Source of the DNA: Muraenolepis orangiensis
Lineage: Eukaryota > Chordata > Actinopteri > Gadiformes > Muraenolepididae
Assembly: GCA_027704905.1 (NCBI GenBank)
Contig: CM051018.1
Coordinates: 16,577,028-16,641,027 of the forward strand
Direction: 5' to 3'
DNA length: 64,000 bases
The notes under the pieces are model-generated. The model did no database searches and was not told the origin of the DNA. It saw only the letters and a list, made by a program, of their open reading frames with translations. A program made the position numbers and the translations under genes. Below, in pieces: positions 11,078 through 24,200 of the stretch. How positions within the stretch are numbered: position 1 is the first letter of the stretch; every line of letters begins with the position of its first letter.

Positions 11078-12666
11078 TTCGAAAGTTCCTTTATTTTGGA
11101 TGGTTTATTTGTGTCTTTTGTGTGAATGAAATGTTGCAAGTTATCCAGTACTGCAATCCAATTCATCTTTTGAATAGCATTTGTCACAAATAAACTTGCT
11201 ATTACATTCTATATTTAGATATATTACATGTCAAACATGCAATCCAAACATAAACATTGCCCATTTCCTTCGACTCTCTGAAAATGGCACAACAAATTAC
11301 AATGGGAAGCTTTTAATGTGAATATCCCTGAAATTGCCTAATTATTACAATTTGCAGACATAACTTTTATGGCATATCCATAAATTATATTGCTAAAATT
11401 CTATGAATTTAAATGAGATTACCTACAGTATGTACATAATCAAGTTTTTTTAAAGGGTTTATATTTACAAATCCACATGACCATGTTCAGGTTTTGTTTT
11501 TTTTAACACAAAAAGAGCTAGTTTTATAAGACTGTACATAATGGCACAAAATAAAAACGACAGAACATTTACAAAAACAACAACAAATGGCTTTACCATT
11601 CACCAGTGCTCTCATAAATGCCTTAGTCTAAAATGTGTGGAAATGCTTCTGTACATCAGAACTGCTCTACAATGGTTGAATGAGAACAAATAAATGAATT
11701 TAAATATGGATTTAGCTCTTGAAGTGTTGTTTTTTGCCATTATATTGATACAGGAGATAAATCATGATGGAACATTATCTGAGGCTAAGTTCACTGAAAA
11801 TCGTTCTAAATAATTGATCGTGTGTGTATATAAAAAAAAACTGATTTTAAAAGAGAGCCTTTACAATTTTCTGTGAAGTAAAACAATAAAAAATAAACAA
11901 CTACTTCAGATCCAAGGATGAAGAGGATGAGACCAGTCCCAGAATCAGCATAACCCATTTATCTGTACAAAAGGTTTTTGGTTTGGAGGGGGGGGGGGGG
12001 TGGGGTGATGGGGGGGAAGCTATTTTAAGATATTTACATAGTATTTATAAAATCCACATATTCTGGCCTGACCCATTAGTTAGAGTTAGAAGCAAAAACT
12101 AAAATGTAGTAAACCAAAAAGAACTTGAATGAATGAATGACAACATGCCGTCTGCCTCAATTAAGTATGTATATTGTTCATTATTTAAACGTTCATATTG
12201 TGTCAAAAAAACACGTTTATTACACACAATATATATATATTTATATATATTATAGATAATATATATAAATATATTATATATCAAATTATCATTTTCTGAA
12301 ATGTCCAGTAAATGATTGTCATAGCCCAAATGTTCACCTCTAAACAGGTCTTGTTGTTTTAGACATGAAGTGGTAAACACAAACGTTACCAAGTGTAAAA
12401 TATATGGAGAAAATAATTATGCAATGTACTCCTTAAATTACTTAGACATGGCTTTTTGTTTTGTTTTTTTACAGCGGTACCATTTATGCGTGTATGTGGG
12501 TTTTGTATTATAAAGCAAATAAACTCCCGATTTACCTTTTACAGTAACAACAATTATCCTTTTTAAAGCCTTTGTGAACACGGCTCTTTAAACATCATTC
12601 CCATAGCACCTGTGTCAAAAGTTTCCCCATCAGAGCGTGGACGGTGTAGCGGAGGTGAGGGCCAGC
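11078..12666 (-). other. tial1: tial1 3' UTR
   Basis: Reading leftward from the tial1 stop, about 1.6 kb of AT-rich sequence contains AATAAA signals on the minus strand at 11090-11095 and 11104-11109. There are U-rich runs and a G-run near 11990. The predicted end falls within about 20 bp of the predicted pkd2l1 end, so the two genes converge tightly. Confidence 0.6.
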
Positions 12667-13531
12667 TCACTGCGCCTGGTAGCCAGCCATGCTGAAGTTG
12701 GCCAGGTTGGCCAAGTCGACTGGGCCCGGCTGTGCCTGTGATGGGGGGGATCCGAAACCACCCACCCAGGCTGGGGACAGGGACTGCCTGAAACAGCAGA
12801 ATAGGCAGGAGAAAATTATTATTAATATGCAGTTATTGAGGAATTGTGACGTCACCCTTGTACAAGGTCTTCTGGTTGCTCTCAGACCGTCCGGAACAAC
12901 AGACAAACCACTCGGAGGCTGTCGTTGTCATAGGAGGTGGGTTTTAGTTTATTTAGTTGGATTTTTATCATTGAAAAAGACATGAGCAAAAAGGTGTATT
13001 CATTATCTTGCTCCGTCGGTTACATTACATTAGTCTGATTGGCTAGAGGTGTTGTGTCAAAGCATGGCTTCAAATCAGCTGCTTACGAGAAAAGGCCAGA
13101 CTCTCTTGAGAAAGGGACTGAAGAGGCCATGCAAGATAGACTGGTACAACCAGGCTAGGAGAGGGTAGGGAGGTGAATAGTGTTTTCAATTAACACAAAT
13201 ACATCTATAATGAATACAATTCTGGTTAAAAAATAACCCAAGAGGTGGAAAGATTAGATTGACTTGAAAGAGACAGATGTCGTATAAGACTATAGGAAAT
13301 ATATGCTATGCAATCATTACATGAGTTGTTCTATAGTCTATGCCATCATTAAGGTCATTAAAGTCAACAAAGTAATTTAATATTTTTTATGGGCTTACTC
13401 CACTCCAAAGCCTTGCTGGTTCCACGACTGGCCATACATGCCATAGGAGGGAACCGGCCACCCGTTGGAAGTGTACTGTCCATACTGCTGCTGTTGCTGC
13501 TGTTGTTGTTGTTGTTGTTGTTGTTGCTGCT

Positions 13532-13592
<61 letters not shown>

Positions 13593-16500
13593 GGTAGTCC
13601 CGTACACCTGGTTCCACTGCCCCCACTGGCCGTACTCCACCTGGGGGCGACACAGAGCAGAGGCACGGCATTTATTGACTTCAAAGAAACTGGTTTGATT
13701 TTATCAGCATTTTTATTAAGGACCGGTCCTTAAAACTGGCATCTACCTGTTGTGGACTTTTGGCCATATCTGGAGATTCCTTGCCCCAGTAGCATTTCAC
13801 AAGATGCCCCTCGATGGCGGTGCAGTTAACAGAGACAATGGCATGGGCAGCACTTTCATGAGAGGAGAACCTTTTGAAGGCATAAGGTAATGATGTTAAT
13901 TATTTTCAGTGTACTATGAATCCAGGGACATAATATACATATTAATACATGATGGATGCCCATGAAATATAACTTTGCTATGGTGCACTATTGACTGTTG
14001 GTAGTTGCAAATATAGTGCTGACATCTAGAGGTTATTTTGTGCAATGTATTATGTTTTCTCTGCAAACTGTACCTTATGAAAGAATATCCTTTCTCTGGA
14101 AAAACTCTGATCTCCATTATTTGACCGAATGGCGAGAAGGTCTGTCGCATGAGGTGCTCTGAAAGATTGAAAATAAATGTGTCACAAGAGCTTTGGCAAC
14201 CTTTATTGCCCATTTTCAGTCACACAGTCATTTTCCAAAACAAGAATAGAGGTAGTTGCCTGTGAGCCCTGACTGGATCCCTCCACAGTACACAGTACAG
14301 TTCTGCGGGCTGGACTGGGTGACAACATCGTCAAATCTCAGCTGCTTCGACCCATCTGAAAAAAAAGAAAATTACCATTTAAACAATAATAATAATAAAA
14401 AAGTCTAAAGTAAACCAAACAACCAAACCATACCAATTGTATACATGTTTAGTGTATAATACTTATATTATTATGAACAGAGGTTGACACATCAGGTCAC
14501 ACTGGGGCAGGCTGAAGAGATGGCATACATACTGTCTGGAATGCTCTTTGGAGGTGGTGGCTTGCGTGTTGCCCAGTTGGTTCTGATCTGGCGTCCTCCG
14601 AGCCACTGCCCCCCCATTTGACCAATGGCGTTTTCTGCATCCTGTAATTTAAAGTAAACTTTTAAAAAGCTTCCATCTTTCCTCAGAAAATTCCTCTTGC
14701 TAATGCAACAATGTAAATGTTGCAAATGAATGAAAACTAAATATATTATCCAACAATAACCTTAAGTACGTTTAATTTGTTTTATAAAATACAATAATAT
14801 GCCAGAAAACTGAAAAGAGAAATAACCTTCATTGTGCGTTCTTGCCCTGGAGCCTTACCAGTTTGTTGTAGAAGGACACAAATCCATACCCCTTTGATTT
14901 GCCTGTCGTCATGTCCTTCACAACACGGGCATCGCTGGAACAAACGGGAAAACAACATTAGCATGCTTTATCTTGGAAGATTTCCTTCTTTTTTTGTTTT
15001 TTTAAAGAGCCACGCAAACACACTGAACAGTGATTCCTCTACATGTTCCTAAATTGTACGTGTACTTTCACTGTCTTAGCCCTGGACTGACCACTGGTGT
15101 GTAACACTAATAACACTAGCAAAAGACCAACAAGAGAACAAGTACATACATGCAGCCTACGCTGTTGGTTCAACATGTTTTCTGTATGTTGTTTTAAGGA
15201 TTCCTGGCCAATAGAGCACCACCGTCCTTGTTCAACTCTCACACTAGTAGACTATTGACTTAAATTCACAAAGAGGAATACGTTGTAAGGTTTACCATGC
15301 ATTCTTAAAATCTGCTGTTGGTGCTCGTCCTAAAAATAGAAATATATAAAAGAAATATATCAAAGAGAAAGAAGGAATTAAACGGCATACATGGCCTGTT
15401 AACAGATTTCTTTATTTTTCCTGGTCAATTCTTTACCACCAATATGGAGTTTGGGGAGCTGGAAATTTTGAGAAATTGACATTTTCAGAATTTCTGGTGA
15501 GGAGCATTACACTACAAACAGTACTATGTAAATCAAAATGAGACAGGTCATACATAAATTTAGAGTATTAAAGTTGGTTAATCTAAACTAGGTCATGTTA
15601 ATAGACAGCATCTTCAATAAAGACATATGGAAAATAGAATAGAGGAAAAGAAACTACATCGGAGTCTCCGAGTGCACAGTTCCTTGCTGTTAGCTTCAAG
15701 CTCCTGTCCAATCCTATGAGCATTTCTGTAAAATAACCAGAGTGCTATTACTTCACTGAGATCCACAACCGCAGGTAAGGTGAAAGCTTTCAGGTAATGA
15801 AAATATCGGATTTTGTTGACATTAAAGACAAGTTACTTACCATAACCTAAGACTTGACCATTTAAAATCAACATCTAATATTTACCGATATATCAAAAAA
15901 GAACTAGAATACTTATTATTGTTAGGTTAATCTATTGGAAAATGTGTTATCCATATGTTAACTACACATGTGTAATATTACACATGCCAGATGTGTTAAA
16001 TGTGCTATTCAGCTTGAAATTAAAAAGGTGCTGTAGGTAAGATTTAAGAGTTACAAATGCCAAAGCCATCCATCAGTGAGTGAAATGCAGTGCGAGAATA
16101 TCGGTTTTCAGTTGACTGTGCGTTCCTCTGTATGAGACAATTTGATTCCTAACCAATCAGGGCAACTCTTCCCTGGTTTGCGATCCATCTTCTCTGTCAA
16201 TTACAGGTGCGTAAATGCAACACTTTATTTGAGAGGACATTTGTATAGTTTTAAAAACTTGCTCTCTTAGTCTTTCTGCTCTTTCTCTCTCTTTACAACT
16301 GCAGAATCTTACCTACAGCACCTTTAGCATGAAAATTGACAAAACCTTTACACTTTCAAGTCTTTAAGGATATACATCTGAAAGACTTTCTATTTTGCAA
16401 GAAACTCGAGAAAAACCAAGAACAAAACACAATTCTGATTATCTATAAATAATATATACATAACATTTAAGATTGTTGTGATTAACAACTTTCCCCTGCC

Positions 16501-19343
16501 GTAATGGAAGGTGGCTTTAGGCATCGGTACACAATATTAAAATATATATAATATATAACAATTTTTACTATTTCGACATATTACTGAATTAACCTGGATT
16601 TTATGAATAATAAATATTAGGCTTTTACTGGTCTGTTGCTAGGGCTGCCGCGATGAGTCGACGTAAGCAATTACATTATAAGCAGACGCTTTTGTCCAAA
16701 GCGACTTACAATGGTGCGTTCAACATAGGTAGGCATTGATTATATCGCAGAAAATGATTCAATGTCAATATGTTTAATTAGTTAAAGTGCACATTTTATT
16801 TTCATAAAGTTTCGAAAGTCAAAACACTGACGAGGTCAGTTGCTGTCAACTCCACTCATTGAGTCAGACTGTCACGGCAGAGCATCAGTGTAAAAGTTTC
16901 AAAAGACACACTTCTTCGAAAGTACGAGTATACCGGTACTTCAAATGATCACAAAACCAAAAAAGGTGGTTTGTTCATTGTGCAAAGTTTCAATGAAACT
17001 ACATGGTAGGATCATCTCTATGCACAACGATGTGAAAAGAAAAGACCCAAATCAACTGTTGTCTATTCAATTACCATCCCAGTATGATGAACAGCAGCTA
17101 AATACTTTCATTAATAAAACCACAGTGGCTGGTTTGCCTGCTACCTGTTTTTTGTGTTTTTAGCTGTTGTGGGTGAGGGGGGCTCTGCGCTTCAAACTAG
17201 ACTTTATGGGCTTTATGTTAAATATATAAACGTTGATGAGTAAAAAAAGAGTAGTCAATTGAAGAAAAAAGGAAAAGGAAGAAAATGTCAAATATGGATA
17301 TAGCATTTGTTTGCTTTTTGCAGTTATGGTGGTTGCTTGTTATCCTCTGCAGTTGCCTTGGCAACACCGCAGTATTGTGATATTGCGGTTACGGCGACAG
17401 CACTACCTTATACTAACTTGGATAGGAATTTCATTAATCAATTAGTACCGTGAGTGAAATTCGTTTAAAAAAATTCTCTACGGTGTCTCAATCCCTGACC
17501 TCCTTATTTATCTAATGAGTGATTAGTAAATAGTAGGACAGCAAAATGGAGACATTTAAAATGCAGACTCTGGTTGTAAGCCAAGCCTGAATAAAGCTTG
17601 TTTGCCACATGTGTAAAAAGGGGAAAAACAGCACGTTAATTATGTAAAACAGAAGAGACGTCCGTTTCCGAGTGCACGCTGAGAGGAAATAATATGGTGT
17701 AAACAACGCACATAACAGGTAGCAAAACTTTTGCAAAACTTACGAGATTTTCCCGAAAGGTGTAAAAGCAGCTTTGACATCCTCTGTTGTAATCTCAGGG
17801 CTTAAATCACCCACAAAAACATGGAAGTGATCTGGAAAGAAATAATTACAACAATAAAAATGTATTTACATTTCTGGTAAACGAAAAGCCATCTAACGAG
17901 AGCCATATAGCAATAAGGGCTATATGGTCAACACTTACTAGATGTGTCTTTCTTTTGAGTACTTGGCGTGGTGGCCCAATTTACTTTAACCTCCTAAAAT
18001 CAAAATTTTCTTTAGTTATTATTATTATTATTATTTTTTTATAAACATTTAAAGGAAGGAGATACATTTTCTATTCAACATTGGACAAGAAAACCGTACC
18101 TTTCCCAATATTTTCCTCCCATTCATGGCTGCAAGGGCAGCAGCGGCATTCCTGTGTTCGAAAAACTCCACAAAGCAATATGGGTCATTGCTTGTATGCT
18201 GTTGGAGGAAACAAAACTGTAAAAAACTGTACTGCTGAAATTCTAATAGTTGCGAGTGTGTATTTGGTGTTCTGGTATAATGTTATATATTTTCCTGTGT
18301 CAGTTAACATTTGAATTGTTGGGTGACTTATCAATTGCACCATAAATAGGAGCAGTGGTAATATTGCAGTTTTGGTTAATATGGGATAAGTTAACTGCTT
18401 GTATTGAAAGCAAAGCACACCCGTTACGTTTCTGTCATACACAGTAAAGAATCGAAATCCCAATGATGGCAACCGCAGTATAATTAAGTGTGTTTATAAT
18501 CTCAAAATAAATGCTTACTGATTTGATTGCAAAAAGACAAACTAGAACATACAACACGAGATGACACTCAGGAACAAAAAAATGACTTGTTATTACATCT
18601 AGGTAATAGGACCTTACACACATATCGTATACAATACATTTAAGCTGTGTTTGACATGTGTGGGTTTTGACAGATAGTAAACAACAGATGTAAAATCCGA
18701 TTGTTAGTGATCGTTATATTAGATTCAGAAATCGGGTACTATTGGGAAATATTTGTATACGTGTACGTTAACAACTTACCTCAGTGATCATTTTGCAACT
18801 TTTACAAGTACCTATCTGGGAAAACAGCTCCAGAATCAAAATCTCTGTCACATCTTTAGAAAGGTTGCCAACATACCTGCGGAAATACAAGGTTAAATGT
18901 TGAGGTCGATGTTTTGTATTATCTTAATGTGATATCCAACACGTGTTTAACATACACAATAAGTGTTTATTGCCAGCTCTGGTATGGAATCAGGCAAGGG
19001 CTCAATAAATAGCCTTAGCTTAAGAGAATGATTTAGCAATTAACCAAACAGTATGGTATCCCACTGTGTATTTTAGTGGATCACGCACGCCACACGTATG
19101 GTCATCAGACACCAATAGCTACACAGCGTACCACGTTGTAATAAGAATAATAACAACACTGTTGTATAAATATATATACACAACTATTTAACGTGTAGCT
19201 AAACCTCCACCACCAGTTCGCTAGCTAACAGATAACGCTGCATCGTTAAATGGCAAACCAAACATTTTAAACACAACTTGCGTTGGATAGAGCTAGAAGC
19301 CCATGGTAACTTACAGGGTTTTCGGGTAACTGTCGTCCTCCAT
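12667..19343 (-). CDS. tial1: TIA1-like RNA-binding protein TIAR, 12 exons, 406 aa, with a 36-residue glutamine tract
   Basis: Three-RRM protein that binds U-rich RNA, promotes use of weak 5' splice sites in the nucleus and nucleates stress granules. Exons 5' to 3': 19315-19343, 18780-18876, 18100-18198, 17939-17993, 17744-17831, 14859-14934, 14533-14641, 14260-14355, 14074-14158, 13747-13870, 13399-13640, 12667-12787. RRM1 lies at about residues 8-82 (TLYVGNLSKDVTE), RRM2 at about 97-170 (HFHVFVGDLSPEITTEDVK, GYGFVSFYNKL) and RRM3 at about 203-275 (NCTVYCGG, GYSFIRFSSHESAAHAI). The tail is Q/G/Y-rich. The KKDTSNHFHVF junction and the GGFGSPPSQAQ tail match TIAL1 rather than TIA1, and adjacency to bag3 agrees. 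Oddities are residues 303-338 (all Gln), a GC-AG intron after exon 8, and a 2.8-kb intron 5 containing a candidate poison exon and a hAT remnant. ATG 19343 is the conserved start. Confidence 0.97.
13485..13592 (-). repeat. tial1: Mixed CAG/CAA repeat coding for 36 glutamines in TIAL1
   Basis: On the coding strand there are 36 consecutive CAG or CAA codons in exon 11, between VYGTT and YGQYTSNGWP. Human TIAR has only two glutamines at this point (from memory). The CAA interruptions are numerous, so the tract is not a pure CAG repeat. Confidence 0.95.
15296..15329 (-). other. tial1: Candidate poison exon in tial1 intron 5
   Basis: On the minus strand a pyrimidine-rich run ending TATTTTTAG precedes 34 nt, followed by a GTAAACC donor. 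Splicing this between exons 5 and 6 would add eight codons and then a TAA, so the message would be truncated inside RRM2. Nothing here proves use; the splice signals and the 34-nt (non-multiple of 3) length are what I see. Confidence 0.35.
16639..17406. mobile_element. Degenerate hAT-like transposon in tial1 intron 5
   Basis: The left end reads TAGGGCTGCCGCGATGAG, and the complement of the right end reads TAGTGCTGTCGCCGTAAC, an imperfect terminal inverted repeat. Inside, 16945-17163 is open for 72 codons and begins with KPKKVVCSLCKVSMKLHG and a following MHNDVKRK, a C-x2-C...H...H spacing like the BED finger of hAT transposases. The catalytic domain is missing, so this is a remnant. No convincing 8-bp target duplication was found. 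Confidence 0.5.
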
Positions 19344-19817
19344 TGTCACAAATACACCTTTGAATGGCCGTTATTTACTATCTACAATGCCACAAGATGT
19401 GCGTGAACAAAATAAACAGCTAATAGCTTAGCGGCTAGCAGACGGGTGGTAGCGACTACGTCACACTGAGGAGATACTCGCGTGCGTGCGACGTGCGTAC
19501 TGCGTACACGTTGGACGTTTGAAATTCCTTAAGAGGCAGCTGCTCTATTTCACAATTGTTTACAATATTGATCTTTGCAAATCCGCTTTTCCGAGTACTG
19601 AAAACATGACAGTTATGACATCGCTGGAGTCCATAAGAGTCCATATGTTCACTTCTATTACATATAAGTTGTTATATGTTCAGGGATTCCCAAAATGCTT
19701 CGCAAACGCACAACATGAGAGGCAGGGAACATGTTTTTGAAGGAACTTGATGAAGTTGACTCTAGGACTGGACGTACATGAAGGGATATTTGATCAATTC
19801 GAAACATATGACATCTA
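19344..19817. promoter_or_regulatory. tial1: tial1 promoter / 5' flank
   Basis: The 5' UTR and promoter of tial1 must lie in this stretch on the minus strand. CG-containing sequence at 19430-19510 (GCGTGCGTGCGACGTGCGTAC) is denser in CpG than the surroundings and is the best candidate. The start site is not determined, and no TATA box is evident. Confidence 0.4.
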
Positions 19818-20012
19818 AATCGAGGATTGAATCCTCTTTATTGGTCATACACACGTACATTGTTTCTCTGCATTAAACCTGTCCTAGTTTAAGGAGCAGT
19901 GGGTATTAGGGAGAAGTGGAAGGGGTCCGGTGCCTTGCACCTCAGCAGTGCCCAGGTGTTTCGGGACTTGAACCGGTGCCAAAGCCAAGTCCTAACAGAC
20001 TAAGCTAACTGT
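19818..20012 (-). mobile_element. tRNA-derived SINE fragment, minus orientation
   Basis: On the minus strand the head (TTAGTCTGTTAGGACTTGGC, then CACCGGTTCAAGTCCCGAAA with a B box) matches the SINE at 8036-8464. The right-hand motif GAGGATTGAATCCTCTTTAT is shared with 8037-8056. It is shorter because the central part is deleted. Confidence 0.75.
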
Positions 20013-20881
<869 letters not shown>

Positions 20882-21156
20882 AATCTGGATAGGTTTTATG
20901 TAATTATTTACCCAATAGGAAACACAAAGTCCATAGGTAGATGAATAACTTTAATATAGCCTCATATTGTTTGCTAAACACAGTTGAACAAAAAAATCGG
21001 TATGAATTATGAACCCCCGGCAGTCGTGGGCTATTCGCAGGAGCTGTCCTCTTGGTAGAACAATCCAGTAAATAGTAGTCCATGCACGGAACATAGTAAG
21101 AACAACATGAGTGGACCGCATGCCATCTCATTCAACGCCCCAACGCAGAACGCTAT

Positions 21157-21169
21157 TTCGAGAAACTTC
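21157..21169 (+). promoter_or_regulatory. bag3: Perfect heat-shock element upstream of bag3
   Basis: TTCGAGAAACTTC is three perfectly phased inverted nTTCn/nGAAn units, the consensus trimeric HSF1 site, 98 bp before the bag3 ATG. A further GAA at 21148-21150 lies just upstream. BAG3 is a well-established HSF1-induced gene, so the site probably drives stress induction. Confidence 0.8.
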
Positions 21170-21266
21170 CAGCCCCTTTTTGTACACGTCATTTAAGGAA
21201 TCTTTAAAGCTCCCGTTGCCCGTATACAATGTCTCAGTCAGTCAGTGCTACCGAGCGACCAGCGAC

Positions 21267-24200
21267 ATGGACGGCGTGAGAACACAGTCACCGATAGTAG
21301 CGATGGCAAATAACAACGACCCACTGCCTCTCGGATGGGAAATTAAAATAGACCCACAGACGGGTTGGCCCTTTTTTGTGGATCATAATAATCACGCAAC
21401 AACCTGGAATGACCCGAGGCACGATGTCAGAAAGGTATGAGACTCTTGTCTATGAAGTTGGGTGTTTGTTTCCTTAAATATTATTATAATCGATGTCCCA
21501 TTAGGCAGTCGATCGCACTTATTTTCCTGTTTTGTGTGGCTGGGTTGTTGTGACGGGTTCCCTGAAGAGTGCATAGACCTATTTCAGTTTTATAATTTGA
21601 TATCTTGTTGACCGTAATGGACTGGCAAAGGTCTGCCACAATTCCGTTATAGGCCTCCGCGACAGCAACAGCTCATAAGCCCATTATAACTAGTATTGCT
21701 CCGTTATATTCTCGTCGTATGATCTAAGCGAATGATTGCTGGATGACGCACGTTGCAGTATGTAAAGAGCGCTTGTGAGTACGAGCTGTAGACATGTTGG
21801 CAATGTCTCTTCCCGTCGTGGTCTGGTTTGGAGAAACTTTTTCCCTTACAAGGATTGAGTCTGTCCGTTTACATTTGGCCTCGTGAAATGTTACATTCCG
21901 TCAATGTTTGTTATAACATCAAACATGTATAGTCATTTATTGAAACATTGTCTCTGCACAAGTCACAGCGTTGAACGATTGAGGTGGCATCGATCTGTAA
22001 AATAGCATGTTTTTGCGAGATCAACTCTTGCTGTCCAAAGTTAGTGTCACGAACAATCTGCTGGAAAGACAGCTGTCAGCCGGTCAGGGGATAAAAATGG
22101 TTGCTTGAAGCAGTAGGGACTACAACGTCCCACACTGAAATGGCAGAGGTCAAAGGGTCATTCAGAGGTATTTAACAACTTTTTTCTTAGATATTTTAAC
22201 TAGTGTGCGAATGTTTATAATAGAGACTTCCATATATTTTCTCAATAAACTGAAACCTAACTCGAAACACTATACGTATATGCCATGCGCAATAAGTGGT
22301 GTGCTATCAATAGACCTGTTGCTTATGAGCTTCCCTTCCTGGTTGTCATTAACAGGTGTCTTATCCTAAACTATCTGTTGTGATCACTGCACAGTAAGTA
22401 TAGGACAGATAGCCAAACGAGACAGGGAAAAGTTCAGTTTCAAATGTAAACAAGTAACTATCATATCATTCTGAGAAAAAACCGGTAAGGAGGTAGTAGT
22501 AAGGAAGCTATAGTCTTTAGGTCTTTAGGTAGTGTATAGTAAAAGTGTACAAAGTGTAACAAATGAAAAAAGGACATCTTGGTCCCATATTTTGTATTCA
22601 TTACATCTTCATATCTTATTTTAGCAGACCGTTTTATAGTGTGTGCACAATGTGCCCCCATCAGCAGGGGGTAAGTTGTCCCACTATGATTCAAGATGTC
22701 GGCTTAGTCATGCAGGATTATCAACACAGAAGAACACAACTAATGAATAGGTAAAATTGATTTTAATTTCAACGTCAATCATGCCTTTAAATCAAGCCAA
22801 TAATTCTGGCAGAGCACACATTAATTTAGTGGCCGACCACTTTACTCTGAAATAAACATTCTCTGGCGTGCACATAGATCCCCAATAATTGTTGTAATGC
22901 TGCAGTGACATGTGAACAGGAAGTTGACCATAGAATATGTAGACAAAGTACATAAAGTAGCTATTTGGTTTTTGAGGGTAGCTTCTGGCCCTCTAGTGTT
23001 GGAGGTATGAACAGCGTGTCAACTTACCTGTGTGACAATTTACCCCACTCCTGTATTCTCTGACACATCCTTCATAAATATACTTTTGTATCAAAGTTTA
23101 GAGTCATGATGAGTCAATGATGCCATATTCAAGGGTTATTTATTAACATGTCTGCTGTTGGATAACCTTAGCCATTGTTTTTGCATTATAAATTACAAGG
23201 CTGATGCTGACTTATCTACTTAGTCCACAGGGTTGGGCTCTCAAATGCTGCTTTAACATAATGTTAACATTAATTAACTTCAACATTAATGTGTTTTATA
23301 TTCCATGTGTGACATATCAATGCCTTGCCTCTCTTTTAGGTCAGCCAGCTGAGTCTAAATGGACCCAACGTACCACCCGATACAAGCCCTCAGGATGTGC
23401 AGAAGTCCTTTGTGAGAGAGATGAAGCATCCCACACTACGTCAAGGGTACGTCCCTATCCCCATCTTCCACGAGGGCGCAGAACTCAGACAGCAACAGCA
23501 GCCGTCTTATTCCTACATCCAGCCAAGCCCCACACAGAATATCCACACAGATGGCCGAATGCCTTCCCCGACGACAGGGCTCCACTGCAGGCCTAGGTCT
23601 CCTCTTCATGGGCCTGACGGCAGCTCCCCTGAGCCCAGCAAGCCATGCTCACCCACTTCTCACACAACAGAGGTGAGACTGCAACTTTTAATATAAAAGT
23701 TTTTATAATAATCTAGCATTCTCAACTCACATTAAAGTATGCAGCTGCATTATCTGATCTGGAATGGACAGTACAAACAATATATTTTTTTCTTAACTTT
23801 TTATGTGACTGAAATTTTGAAAGATGTTAATGGCTGCAATTCAAACTTTTATTTTGAAGGTATACAGCGCCCCGTTCCAGCAACCCCAGAGGCGTAGCAG
23901 CGCGGGCCTGCAGGCTGGTTACATCCCCATCCCTGTGATCCACGAGCGCAGTGGAGGCCAAGCACCGCCTCTATCAGTCCAAGTAAACCCCACAGTCTAT
24001 TCCCAACGCAGTCCCTACTCCGAGCACCAGCAGCCTTTCCACCGGCCACAGCCAGATGAACTGACTGGTCACTGTGGGTCCATGCAATCCCCCCGACTTC
24101 GTGACTCAGCACCCATTCATCTCCCACAGCATATAAGAAGTCATTCTCCTATTGTAACGCAATTGAAGGGAGATCGACCACAGGTAACAAATAAAATACC

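Noticed and set aside
12741..12780. Possible TIA1 rather than TIAL1 identity
   Set aside because: The protein lacks the TIA1-specific insertion after KKDTS, has the TIAR-type GGFG tail, and sits next to bag3 as TIAL1 does in human.
13389..13733. Plus-strand poly-Leu and poly-Cys frames
   Set aside because: Complement of the TIAL1 glutamine tract, not genes.
15660..15732. Second possible cryptic exon in tial1 intron 5, with an acceptor ending TATTTTACAG on the minus strand
   Set aside because: It is open in one frame but lacks a convincing donor; the nearest is GTAGTT. Weaker than the candidate at 15296.
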